A DNA stretch of 7,092 bases from the NCBI GenBank assembly GCA_031267005.1, contig JAIRZX010000602.1, positions 1-7,092 of the forward strand. The letters are read 5' to 3'. The position numbers were made by a program, and so were the translations under genes. Origin of the DNA: Deltaproteobacteria bacterium. GTDB lineage: Bacteria > Desulfobacterota > Desulfarculia > Adiutricales > Adiutricaceae. This document shows, piece by piece, positions 1 to 5,762 of this stretch; the first letter of the stretch is position 1; every line of letters starts with the position of its first letter. Under the pieces are notes generated by a model that saw nothing but the letters and a program-made list of their open reading frames with translations, was not told the DNA's origin and ran no database searches.

Positions 1-1443
1 ATCGAGGAAAGGAACTCGGCTGCCAGCCTCACCCAAACAATTGAAACCCTGTACTGGAATTATGCGGATATCCCGATACTTACACCAGGTATCGGAACTA
101 AAGACGGGCTGGCCGCGGACCGGAGTGAGATAATAGTACTGATCGACGAATATGACGCTCCCATAGTTAACAACCTTACTGATCCGGCCAGACTTGAAGT
201 CGCTAAAAGCACGCTCCACGGATTCTACAACGCGTTGAAATCATGCGAAAACATGATAGATCGTGTTTTCATAACCGGAATTACAAAATTTTCCCAATTG
301 TCCGTGTTTTCGGCGATGAACAATCTTATGGATATTTCTTTTGAATCAGAATACGCGACAATATGCGGATTCACTATCGATGAAATCATCAAATACTATT
401 CCCCTCATCTCGATACCGCTTTGGCTAAATTCCGAAACGTGATGGAATTTGGTCCGCACTTCACCCGAGATTTGCTCATTGAACGGATCGCCGATCATTA
501 TGATGGGTACAGCTGGAACGGCGTGGATCGCGTGCTCAATCCTTTGTCGTTGCAATATTTTCTTTTCAAACAGATTTTCGACAATTATTGGATTCGTTCT
601 GGTGCAATAAATTTTCTGAATCAAATTAATCTCAGAGACGATATTTTCTCCCAAGTTTTCAAAAGGAAGCCCCAATTCAGCGGTAGCGTTGATATCCAGG
701 ACGCTGGCAACGCCGATCCGGCAGCACTGATGTTACAGGCAGGCTATCTTACCGTTCGCAAGAGTCAGACGTCAGACAAGGTGTCCGAGCTTTATCTTGA
801 TGTGCCGAACAAAGAAGTCAGCATGACTATAGTTCGGAATTTCGTCGAAACCCGCGTTATCCCTTCCATTTCCCAAGACGATGACAATTTTTCACCCGAA
901 CGATGCAGAGAATTCTGCTCCTTTTTCTGCCAAGGTCAATTATCCCGCGCCGAAGAGCTTCTGCAATCTTTCCTGACCGCGATACCGTACACTTTGCATC
1001 TTGAAATGGAATCGTTTTACCACGTCTTTCTGTTGACCATATTCAAGATGTGCGATTTTACAACCCTGCCTGAACGTGAAATAGCCCAAGGGATTATCGA
1101 TCTTGTGATCAGTTCTCCTGAAAACGGTTACATGGTGACTGAAATGAAATACGCGAAATCTGACAACACGTCAACCGATAGTCGCGTCGTCTCCGATTCA
1201 CCGCCGGGAACCGTAATATCCGGCAATGACAACAGGAAACTCGATTCCTGCATCAAAGCCGCTTTCAAGCAGATCATAAAAAATGAATACCTCCTGCCTT
1301 ACGTCGGCAATCCAAAACCGGTTCACGCAGTAGCTGTAGCCGTTTGCGGCAGGAACCATGTCAGGATCAGAAGCTTGCCCGCCGAAGAGCTCCTCCAGAG
1401 GTCGCACGAATTCCTCAGCCTTGAAGAGGATCAAGAAGATTAG
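1..1443 (+). CDS. AAA-ATPase-like / PD-(D/E)XK nuclease-domain protein, 5' partial
   Basis: The frame is open from the first base to TAG at 1441-1443, giving 480 residues with the N-terminus outside the window. A TTG at 235 is in frame but is not the start, because the Walker B motif lies before it. Seen, numbering from base 1: VLIDEYDAPI at residues 46-55 (Walker B, Asp49-Glu50), then the hallmark block RVFITGITKFSQLSVFSAMN from about residue 88, GYSWNG at 169-174 and NPLSLQYFL from 180. The C-terminal domain has His341, Asp367 in GIIDLVI and Glu381-x-Lys383 in VTEMKY, an intact PD-(D/E)XK core. This order matches the bacterial family joining Pfam AAA-ATPase_like (PF09820) to PDDEXK_9 (PF08011, formerly DUF1703). 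The Walker A motif should lie upstream; I estimate 60-90 residues are missing. Function is not established; a mobile or selfish role has been suspected for the family. GC (roughly 40-50% by eye) is far below the rest of the window, suggesting acquisition. The domain call is firm; the role is unknown. Confidence 0.93.
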   Translation: MEERNSAASLTQTIETLYWNYADIPILTPGIGTKDGLAADRSEIIVLIDEYDAPIVNNLTDPARLEVAKSTLHGFYNALKSCENMIDRVFITGITKFSQLSVFSAMNNLMDISFESEYATICGFTIDEIIKYYSPHLDTALAKFRNVMEFGPHFTRDLLIERIADHYDGYSWNGVDRVLNPLSLQYFLFKQIFDNYWIRSGAINFLNQINLRDDIFSQVFKRKPQFSGSVDIQDAGNADPAALMLQAGYLTVRKSQTSDKVSELYLDVPNKEVSMTIVRNFVETRVIPSISQDDDNFSPERCREFCSFFCQGQLSRAEELLQSFLTAIPYTLHLEMESFYHVFLLTIFKMCDFTTLPEREIAQGIIDLVISSPENGYMVTEMKYAKSDNTSTDSRVVSDSPPGTVISGNDNRKLDSCIKAAFKQIIKNEYLLPYVGNPKPVHAVAVAVCGRNHVRIRSLPAEELLQRSHEFLSLEEDQED

Positions 1444-1444
1444 C

Positions 1445-1678
1445 GTACAGTCCCCTGAGCGGAAGCTCGGCTCCGTCCGGCACGGCAACGAAGGTCCCGT
1501 CAAGGCCCGGACCAGCTGCAACAAGCACGGCTGGGGCTCCATCCTGTACGCCGAGCCTGATATCGGCACGGGGACAGCGACAACCATGACGAACCCGATG
1601 AAGAGGCGGTTCGAGTTTCAGGATTTCACAGACAGCCTGTGCGAACCGAATCCCTGCATGAAGGTACCCGACAGTTGA
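1445..1678 (+). pseudogene. GC3-rich open frame, possible 3' remnant of an unknown gene
   Basis: Directly after the stop of the AAA-ATPase-like gene, in a different frame, an open stretch runs to TGA at 1676-1678. Its codons nearly all end in G or C (for example the run from 1481 to 1560), which is the codon style of a high-GC genome and unlike the preceding gene. It includes VRHGNEGPVKARTSCNKHGW and ends CMKVPDS. There is no convincing start or ribosome-binding site. The same frame does extend back to an ATG at 1358, but that part overlaps the real CDS and reads as its shadow. I do not recognise the family. The likely reading is the 3' end of a native gene cut by insertion of the low-GC gene. 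The alternative is chance: the opposite strand is also open here (1415-1729). Confidence 0.3.
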
Positions 1679-1903
1679 CTTAAAATTTTTTTTATTCTGG
1701 ACAACAGCATAATCCGCTTCGGGCAGCATAAGCGACCCGACAGGCTACCCATCGTCCTATTTCACGGCTACCAGATTTCCGCATACCTGTTCAGCCTTGC
1801 GCAAGCATTCCACGATAAACTCGCGCGCAATACCCAAACTCACGCACAACACCCTAGACGTAAATTTTTCGTGCGCAAGTTGCATGTCCAGCGTCATAGG
1901 CCA
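1679..1903. other. intergenic, with an AT tract and a possible minus-strand coding remnant
   Basis: The stretch opens with an A4T8 tract (about 1683-1694) that has no hairpin in front of it on either strand, so it is not called a terminator. On the minus strand a short frame from ATG at 1895 down to TAG at about 1761 reads 45 plausible residues (starting MTLDMQLAHEKFTSRVLCVS and ending GNLVAVK). It has no SD sequence and no recognised homologue. The same frame, after two stops, continues into the minus-strand open frame starting MLPEADYAVVQNKKN near 1729. This could be a multiply broken gene or chance. Confidence 0.25.
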
Positions 1904-2008
1904 TTAGTTGAGGTTCATAACGAAACTCACAAACCTGAGGTCTGACGGAAAAGGAAGGTGAAAGGCACCCAGTTCCAGAATTACCCCACAAACTTTCGCG
2001 ATTGAACA
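1904..2008 (-). pseudogene. possible minus-strand gene fragment, unrecognised
   Basis: Between two stops on the minus strand lies a 34-codon open stretch reading ILELGAFHLPFPSDLRFVSF and ending FVMNLN. It looks more protein-like than random frames but has no start codon and no recognised domain. A different minus-strand frame over the same DNA is open for about 57 codons from the dyad loop, so the assignment is uncertain. If real, it would be the 3' end of a gene whose 5' part was lost at the dyad at 2030-2065. Confidence 0.22.
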
Positions 2009-2029
2009 CTAGCGGGACGGAGACTGCTT

Positions 2030-2065
2030 TCGGCCGATAATGCGAAGTTTAGCATTATCGGCCGA
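2030..2065. repeat. perfect 14-bp inverted repeat with 8-nt centre, lox/dif-like
   Basis: The left arm TCGGCCGATAATGC (2030-2043) and right arm GCATTATCGGCCGA (2052-2065) are exact reverse complements separated by GAAGTTTA (2044-2051). Neither flank carries a T tract, so it is unlikely to be a simple rho-independent terminator. Arms of 13-14 bp around an 8-nt asymmetric centre match the layout of tyrosine-recombinase crossover sites such as loxP; the sequence itself is not loxP. The dyad lies where composition changes from mixed to strongly GC-rich and just before a gene fragment that has lost its 5' end. The inverted repeat is certain; its role is inferred. Confidence 0.6.
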
Positions 2066-2068
2066 GCG

Positions 2069-2081
2069 GGGCCTCAGGCCC
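2069..2081. repeat. short GC-rich hairpin beside the dyad
   Basis: GGGCC (2069-2073) and GGCCC (2077-2081) form a 5-bp stem with a TCA loop, directly downstream of the lox-like dyad. It has no T tract. It may be an accessory binding site or chance in GC-rich DNA. Confidence 0.3.
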
Positions 2082-2595
2082 GTAGTGACCTTTAGATAAG
2101 GCATGCCTGTTCTCCCAGAGCCTGAGCGGGATCATCTGCCTGCAGGTTTTCTTCTCGCTTCTGGGCACGCTGAAACTCAGGGGGCAGGCCCCGGTTGACT
2201 TCATCGCCGGGGCCCTGGGCGCCGCCAGCGGGGGCGAGCCCCTGCCCTCCCTTGTTAACATGGCTCAGCCCGTTGAGCAGAAGTACGTTATAGGAGCGGA
2301 TGAGAAGTTCAGACAGACGAGTGCCCAGGTGGACGCACAGCAGGAGAAGGAAAACGAGAAGGAGAAGGAGAAGGAGAAACGGGAGGCCGCCAAGAAGTAG
2401 GCCTGCGAGGTCAAGCCGTTCGCGGGCGCCCCGGAGGGTTCCGGCGGCAAGGACGGAACGGAGGAGGAGGAGGAGGAGGAGGAGGAGGAGCGCCCAGCCA
2501 AGAGGAAAAGCAGGGCTGTCCGGCCCGAATCCCCTCCCCTTCCGAGAAATGCCAAGACCATCATGCCTAACGACGAGGCTCAGAAGCCCGTGCCC

Positions 2596-2922
2596 GAGGG
2601 GCCAGTCCCCGACGGGGGGCCCCGGACGGCCGGGGCGAGCCCGAAGAGCCCGTCCAGGACGGGGGGGCCCGGACGGCCGGGGCGAGCCCGAAGAGCCAGT
2701 CCAGGACGGGGGGGCCCGGACGTCCGGCCCCGAGCCCGAAGAGCCCGTCCAGGACGGGGGGGCCCGGACGGCCGAGCCCGAGCCCGAAAAGCCAGTTCTC
2801 GACGGGGGCCCCGGACGGCTGAGCCCGAGGAGCCCGTCCCAGGCGGGGGGACCCTGAGGGCCGGACCCGAGCCAGTGCCCGAAGAACCCGTCCCCGACGG
2901 GGTGCCCCGGACGGCCGAACCC
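2596..2922 (+). repeat. 48-nt (16-residue) tandem repeat, about 7 copies
   Basis: Units start at 2596, 2643, 2690, 2738, 2786, 2827 and 2881, with lengths 47, 47, 48, 48, 41, 48 (followed by a 6-nt insert) and 42. The translated unit is close to EEPVQDGGARTAGPEP. Three copies carry runs of seven G (2661-2667, 2708-2714, 2756-2762). The two 47-nt units and the 41-nt unit each shift the frame by one base; together the three shifts restore the starting frame. The repeat lies inside the decayed gene and would encode a proline-rich, acidic linker. Confidence 0.8.
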
Positions 2923-3382
2923 CAAGAACCCGCTACGGATGCCACCCAGGCCGCACGGCCCGCCGGATTCCGGGCCGAAGCCGGTTCCGGTCAACCCAGG
3001 TCCGCAGGACCATGGGGAAGAAGCACCCCGGCTGACCGCACGCGCCGGAGGCCCCGGCCCCGTGCCGGAACCGTCGAAAGCAGACAGAATAACTAACGGG
3101 GCACACAGGCTCCCTGGACGAGGAAACGACCGCCCTCCCGTTCCGGGGGGGCGACCGCGAGTAGCCACAGCCCGATGTCCGCCCCCCGGAAGGCGGCCCT
3201 GCCGACCCCGCCCCGGAGGAGGCGACCGTAAAACCTGGTCAGCAGGGCTCTGCGGCAGTACCAACCGCGAAGGCGGGAAACGTCCGGACCGCAGGCCAGG
3301 CATCAGGAATACCCAAACCAAAATGAAGAGCTCGCGGCAGAACCTCTTTCCCGTCGGCAGGAAGGGAACAATCCCGGACGGC

Positions 3383-3436
3383 CCGTACCGTGGCTTCGGT
3401 CCGTACCGTGGCTTCGGCCCGTACCGTGGCTTCTGC
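3383..3436 (+). repeat. 18-nt tandem repeat, 3 copies
   Basis: Three 18-nt units (3383-3400, 3401-3418, 3419-3436) begin CCGTACCGTGGCTTC. The first two differ at one base; the third diverges over its last three bases. The unit is a multiple of three and would encode hexapeptides such as RPVPWL or GPYRGF, depending on frame. It lies in the tail of the decayed gene, in keeping with a repeat-prone coding sequence. Confidence 0.85.
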
Positions 3437-3635
3437 TTCCGGCAAGACACCTCAAGCGGGAAGCATCCCGTAGCCACGCTGAAGCAGCCAAGGGCTTCCA
3501 GCCCTGCTATCCGCCGGGAGGGCCCCAGTCCTCAAATGCTTCTGAAGAGCTTCCTGGCTAGAAGCGTTCTTCACCGGTTCAAGAGGGCCGCAAGGCGTAA
3601 ATCTATCTTCACATGGTTTTGCACGGACATCAACA

Positions 3636-3665
3636 TTGACAGAAAACCCCCTGCCGGGGTATAAG
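3636..3665 (+). promoter_or_regulatory. sigma70-type promoter of the tRNA-Cys gene
   Basis: TTGACA (3636-3641) is a perfect -35 box. After 18 nt comes TATAAG (3660-3665), one mismatch from the -10 consensus. Transcription would start near 3672, about 36 nt upstream of the mature tRNA. It is the best promoter in the window and points at the only RNA gene. Confidence 0.75.
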
Positions 3666-3673
3666 GTTAAACC

Positions 3674-3691
3674 GTTTTCCGCCCGGAAAAC
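3674..3691 (+). other. leader hairpin before tRNA-Cys
   Basis: GTTTTCC (3674-3680) and GGAAAAC (3685-3691) pair perfectly around a GCCC loop. The hairpin starts at about the predicted first transcribed base and ends 16 nt before the tRNA. It may structure the 5' leader for RNase P processing; that role is inference. Confidence 0.5.
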
Positions 3692-3707
3692 CATTGGACG
3701 GCACTGA

Positions 3708-3783
3708 GGCGGCATAGCCAAGTGGCTAAGGCGACGGTCTGCAAAACCGTTATTCGGCGGTTCGAATCCGCCTGCCGCCTCCA
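3708..3783 (+). tRNA. tRNA-Cys (anticodon GCA)
   Basis: A complete 76-nt cloverleaf. The acceptor arm GGCGGCA (3708-3714) pairs with TGCCGCC (3773-3779). The D-arm includes AGCCAAGTGGCTAAGGC, and the anticodon stem ACGGT/ACCGT encloses CTGCAAA with anticodon GCA at 3741-3743. The T-arm is GGCGG-TTCGAAT-CCGCC. The discriminator is T at 3780, the base expected for cysteine tRNA, and CCA (3781-3783) is encoded. It has its own promoter and leader and sits alone between a pseudogene and non-coding DNA. Open frames on the minus strand across it are the usual spurious translations of a tRNA. Confidence 0.97.
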
Positions 3784-3799
3784 TATTCCTTTTCCAGGA

Positions 3800-3870
3800 A
3801 GCCCCGAAGCTTCCGGGAGCCCCCAGAAACCGGCTCCCAGGCTAGTTTCCGGGGCTTTCGGCTTTTCCGG
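3800..3870 (+). terminator. probable terminator after tRNA-Cys
   Basis: A two-tier hairpin lies 17 nt after the tRNA. The outer stem is AGCCCCG (3800-3806) with CGGGGCT (3850-3856); the inner stem is GGGAGCC (3815-3821) with GGCTCCC (3832-3838). Both are perfect 7-bp stems. The 3' side is followed by TTCGGCTTTT, only a broken T tract, so the hairpin is certain but its terminator strength is not. Confidence 0.5.
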
Positions 3871-4061
3871 GACGCGGGCTTCGGCATGCCCGTTTTTGAC
3901 AGCCGGAAAACATGGCGCCATAGCGGCCGCCGGACCGGGAAACGGCAATCCTCCTTACGGAACGCCTTGCCGTATCCCCGGATCCCTGGAGCCGAAGGCG
4001 GAGCCCTGCATTGAATTGACGGCAACGGACCCTATCTCCGGGAGGCACGGCGGTCTCCCTG

Positions 4062-4175
4062 TTACGAAGAGCCGAGTTCCCGCATAAGGGCAAGCAACGC
4101 CTGGAAACCCTTCGGCGAATAGCCAAACGCCTCCCTGCGGCAGACCGGGGAACTGGCAAAAGTCCCGAGCGTGAC
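4062..4175 (-). pseudogene. small coding-like minus-strand frame, unrecognised
   Basis: Between two in-frame stops the minus strand reads 37 residues with a protein-like mix: VTLGTFASSPVCRREAFGYS followed by PKGFQALLALMRELGSS, ending at TAA (4062-4064). There is no ATG or SD at its start, and the frame before it ends in TAA at 4176-4178. It could be the last exon-like piece of a broken gene or part of a dispersed repeat. The family is unknown. Confidence 0.25.
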
Positions 4176-4931
4176 TTACTGGGTTTCGCCTGACCGCCCC
4201 AGGCGCTCTGCCCTGCTCCTTCCCTCTGCTTCCCGGAGCTTGCCGCTGGCCGCAAACGGGGCCGCCTGCCTACCGGCGAACGGACTGGCGGGCGCGGTTC
4301 CTGCCCTGATACGCCCCGAAGGGTCGAAGAGGCAAAAAACGGGGGGGGACGAGCCCCGGAAACCCAGGAAAACACTAGCCCGAGATTATCCCGTTTTCCG
4401 CGACTGCATGAGCTTTCCCGGCTGGACATTACAAGCCGTTATCCAGCTCCCCGGAAGCCACCAGCGTTGTCGTCCTGACTCTCCAAGGTGTTTTCAACCT
4501 CCGGGCGACAGCGATGTCGTTTGCCGGTGCGCCCACGGCGCGCGAAAGCCAGACCGGCTACCGGCCGGGCCGAGGCGGGTTCCGCAAAGCCTCCCCGGAA
4601 GTTTCCGGCGCGTCGCCGCACCAAGACGATAATTGCGTTCGAAAGCTCGCCTTGGAAGCATAAGCGTCCGTAATCCGCTTTTCTTCGTCAGGCTGGAGAA
4701 GAAACGCGCTGACGCCCGCTGGCGCGGGAGGCGAGGGCGGGTGGCGTGGCAGGCGGCAGACGGCACGACCGGAGCAATGCGCGCGGAAGATTCCGCAGGC
4801 ATGGCGAACGCGCCCTTCGAGGCAAGCCTGCGCCCCTTCCCGGTATAATCCGCCCTAAGCAAGCCTCGCGGCCGCTTATGGCAAGCCGACGCCGCGCGAC
4901 AGTGAACCGTGCGCCGTCCGTCAGGCGATGG

Positions 4932-4973
4932 AAAGCTCCGGGAACCATCCGCAAAGCTCCGGGAGCTATCCGC
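4932..4973 (+). repeat. 21-nt direct repeat, 2 copies
   Basis: Two adjacent 21-nt units (4932-4952 and 4953-4973), both starting AAAGCTCCGGGA and ending ATCCGC, differ at two positions. They lie in non-coding DNA; no function is evident. Confidence 0.8.
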
Positions 4974-5168
4974 TAGGCCTCATCCTCCGCCCCGGAATCC
5001 TGCGGGAGGGGCCGGACATTATCGCCTTCCCCTCTTAGAGGCCACAGGATGATGGAACTGACCCCCCGGACCGGCGGCAGGCATGTCCCTCGTCTGCGCA
5101 CGGCTACGGAAACGCCGCGCGCACGGCTTCACGGCGTAATGTCCCGGGCGCGGCTCTCCCGGCCCTTT

Positions 5169-5201
5169 CCGCCCCGCTCCGCTCCGGCCCGCCCCGCTCC
5201 G
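5169..5201 (+). repeat. 13-nt direct repeat, 2 copies
   Basis: CCGCCCCGCTCCG occurs at 5169-5181 and again at 5189-5201, within a C-rich stretch. It may be simple-sequence drift in GC-rich DNA. Confidence 0.6.
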
Positions 5202-5313
5202 GAGCCCGGCGGGCACCGCCCATCGCCACGCCGGGGCTCTCCACGCCGCCGCCTTCGTCCTGGACGGCCGGCCCTTTGCCCTCACAAGCGCCGCAGGCGC
5301 CTGTCCGGCAGCC

Positions 5314-5553
5314 TTGGACCTGGATCCCCGGACGTCCGCCGACAGCCCCGACCAGGAAAAGGCCGGGCAGGGGGCGTCCCGAGAACGCCCGAACGGCCGT
5401 AGCCGCTCGCCGACGGGGTTCGCGGGGCTTTTCCGGCCGTCCGGCGGGGGCTATCGCCGCCAGGCGGAATATGATACCTTCGCCTTCTATAATGTTGGCC
5501 AGCCCGTATCCGCGGCGCCTCGCCCCTGCCTTTCCGGGAGCGCGGGCGTTTAA
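5314..5553 (+). CDS. uncertain open frame ending at a terminator-like hairpin
   Basis: An ATG at 5314 opens 79 codons to TAA (5551-5553); the frame is open further upstream. Codons are GC3-rich and the product includes LDPRTSADSPDQEKAGQGAS and YRRQAEYDTFAFYNVGQP. The stop falls inside the loop of the terminator-like hairpin at 5542-5581, an arrangement seen at true gene ends. Against it, there is no good SD, no recognised domain, and a longer open frame lies opposite (5104-5616). It may be a small gene, the tail of a decayed gene, or chance. Confidence 0.2.
   Translation: MDLDPRTSADSPDQEKAGQGASRERPNGRSRSPTGFAGLFRPSGGGYRRQAEYDTFAFYNVGQPVSAAPRPCLSGSAGV
5488..5493 (+). promoter_or_regulatory. 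isolated TATAAT, weak promoter candidate
   Basis: A perfect -10 hexamer TATAAT stands out in very GC-rich DNA, about 50 nt before a terminator-like hairpin. No good -35 box is present at 16-18 nt (the bases there read GCGGAA/CGGAAT). It would give only a very short transcript to the first hairpin, or about 190 nt to the second. Confidence 0.2.
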
Positions 5554-5581
5554 ATAGCTTGCCCTTTCCGCCCGCCTTTTT
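5542..5581 (+). terminator. terminator-like hairpin 1
   Basis: GCGGGCG (5542-5548) pairs perfectly with CGCCCGC (5569-5575) around a 20-nt AT-richer loop. It is followed by CTTTTT (5576-5581). The stem and T tract fit a rho-independent terminator for plus-strand transcription; the long loop weakens it. Confidence 0.45.
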
Positions 5582-5616
5582 AGTGACGCCGGCCCCGGCG
5601 CGGGCTCCCCGGGCAA

Positions 5617-5640
5617 GTTCGAATCCCCCCGCGCCTCCGA
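5617..5640 (+). other. tRNA T-arm/acceptor-like remnant
   Basis: GTTCGAATCC (5617-5626) is the invariant T-loop motif. It is followed by CGCCTCCGA (5632-5640), which resembles a tRNA 3' acceptor end. The stretch aligns with the 3' end of the tRNA-Cys gene (3760-3783) over 24 nt with one small gap and a few mismatches. The 5' side of the T stem does not pair (GCAAG against CCCCC) and no D-arm or anticodon arm is found upstream, so this is not a working tRNA. It may be a tRNA pseudogene or a tRNA-derived attachment-site remnant. Confidence 0.4.
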
Positions 5641-5671
5641 GGGCCTTCCCCTCCTATTCCGCCCCTTTCAA

Positions 5672-5700
5672 AAAGCCCGAAAGGGCTTTCGTTTTTCTTT
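5672..5700 (+). terminator. rho-independent terminator
   Basis: AAAGCCC (5672-5678), a stable GAAA tetraloop (5679-5682) and GGGCTTT (5683-5689) form a perfect 7-bp hairpin. It is followed by CGTTTTTCTTT (5690-5700). This is the clearest terminator in the window, on the plus strand, yet no confident gene ends before it. Confidence 0.8.
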
Positions 5701-5762
5701 CCCCCCGGCCGCGGGGCATGAAAGGCCCTCAAGGCACCGCCTGCACAGGGCATTTGCGCCTT

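Larger units (their letters stand above)
2089..3561 (+). pseudogene. decayed gene for a membrane-like protein with a Glu-rich and Pro/Glu-repeat tail
   Basis: The frame opens after TAG-TGA (2083-2088) with no start codon, so the 5' end is missing. It reads LFSQSLSGIICLQVFFSLLG (a hydrophobic, membrane-like segment), then VDFIAGALGAASGGEP, VEQKYVIGADEKFRQTSAQ and a Lys/Glu tract ending EAAKK before TAG at 2398-2400. The same frame continues past that stop into a Glu10 tract (2461-2490) and about seven 16-residue Pro/Glu/Gly repeats (2596-2922). Coding sense then moves through frames 1, 3, 2, 1, 2, 3 and 1. Later traces include PVPEPSKADRITNG (frame 2), SLDEETTALPFRGGDRE (frame 3, TAG at 3162), ADPAPEEATVKPGQQGSAAV (frame 3, TGA at 3324) and a frame-1 stretch to TAG at 3559-3561. 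The tail would be acidic and disordered. I do not recognise the family. Sequencing indels could explain some shifts but hardly the several stops. Confidence 0.6.
3871..5487. other. GC-rich stretch without a recognisable gene
   Basis: I see no recognisable protein, ribosome-binding site or RNA gene here. Several frames are open on both strands because stop codons are rare at this GC, none with a known domain. The most coding-like pieces are the minus-strand 4062-4175 frame and the plus-strand frame ending at 5553, both listed separately. There is a G8 run near 4342. An isolated TATAAT at 4844-4849 has no -35 partner. The stretch probably consists of badly decayed genes plus spacer. Confidence 0.5.

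Noticed and set aside
235..1443. A 402-residue gene starting at TTG 235
   Set aside because: The frame is open back to base 1, and the family's Walker B motif lies upstream of 235, so the real start is outside the window.
1680..1696. Rho-independent terminator at the T8 tract
   Set aside because: No stem precedes the tract on the plus strand and none is suitably placed on the minus strand.
2092..3477. Minus-strand 461-codon open frame, the longest in the window
   Set aside because: It is the shadow of the plus-strand decayed gene: its poly-Leu tracts mirror the plus-strand Glu/Lys tracts and its Pro/Gly repeats mirror the 48-nt repeats. It has no domain.
3452..4025. Minus-strand small proteins with EAAGGFEPP or GGRRIRTAE sequences
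   Set aside because: These are the well-known false translations of the tRNA complement.
4171..4632. Plus-strand 153-codon frame as a gene
   Set aside because: Rich in Arg/Pro/Ser from composition, no domain or SD, and a similarly open frame lies on the other strand; kept only as part of the unexplained spacer.
4844..4849. TATAAT as a promoter
   Set aside because: No -35 element at usable spacing and no gene or RNA downstream.
5104..5616. Minus-strand 170-codon frame as a gene
   Set aside because: No recognised domain; Ala/Arg/Gly/Pro composition as expected from GC-rich non-coding DNA; it crosses the terminator-like hairpin at 5542-5581 that faces the other way.
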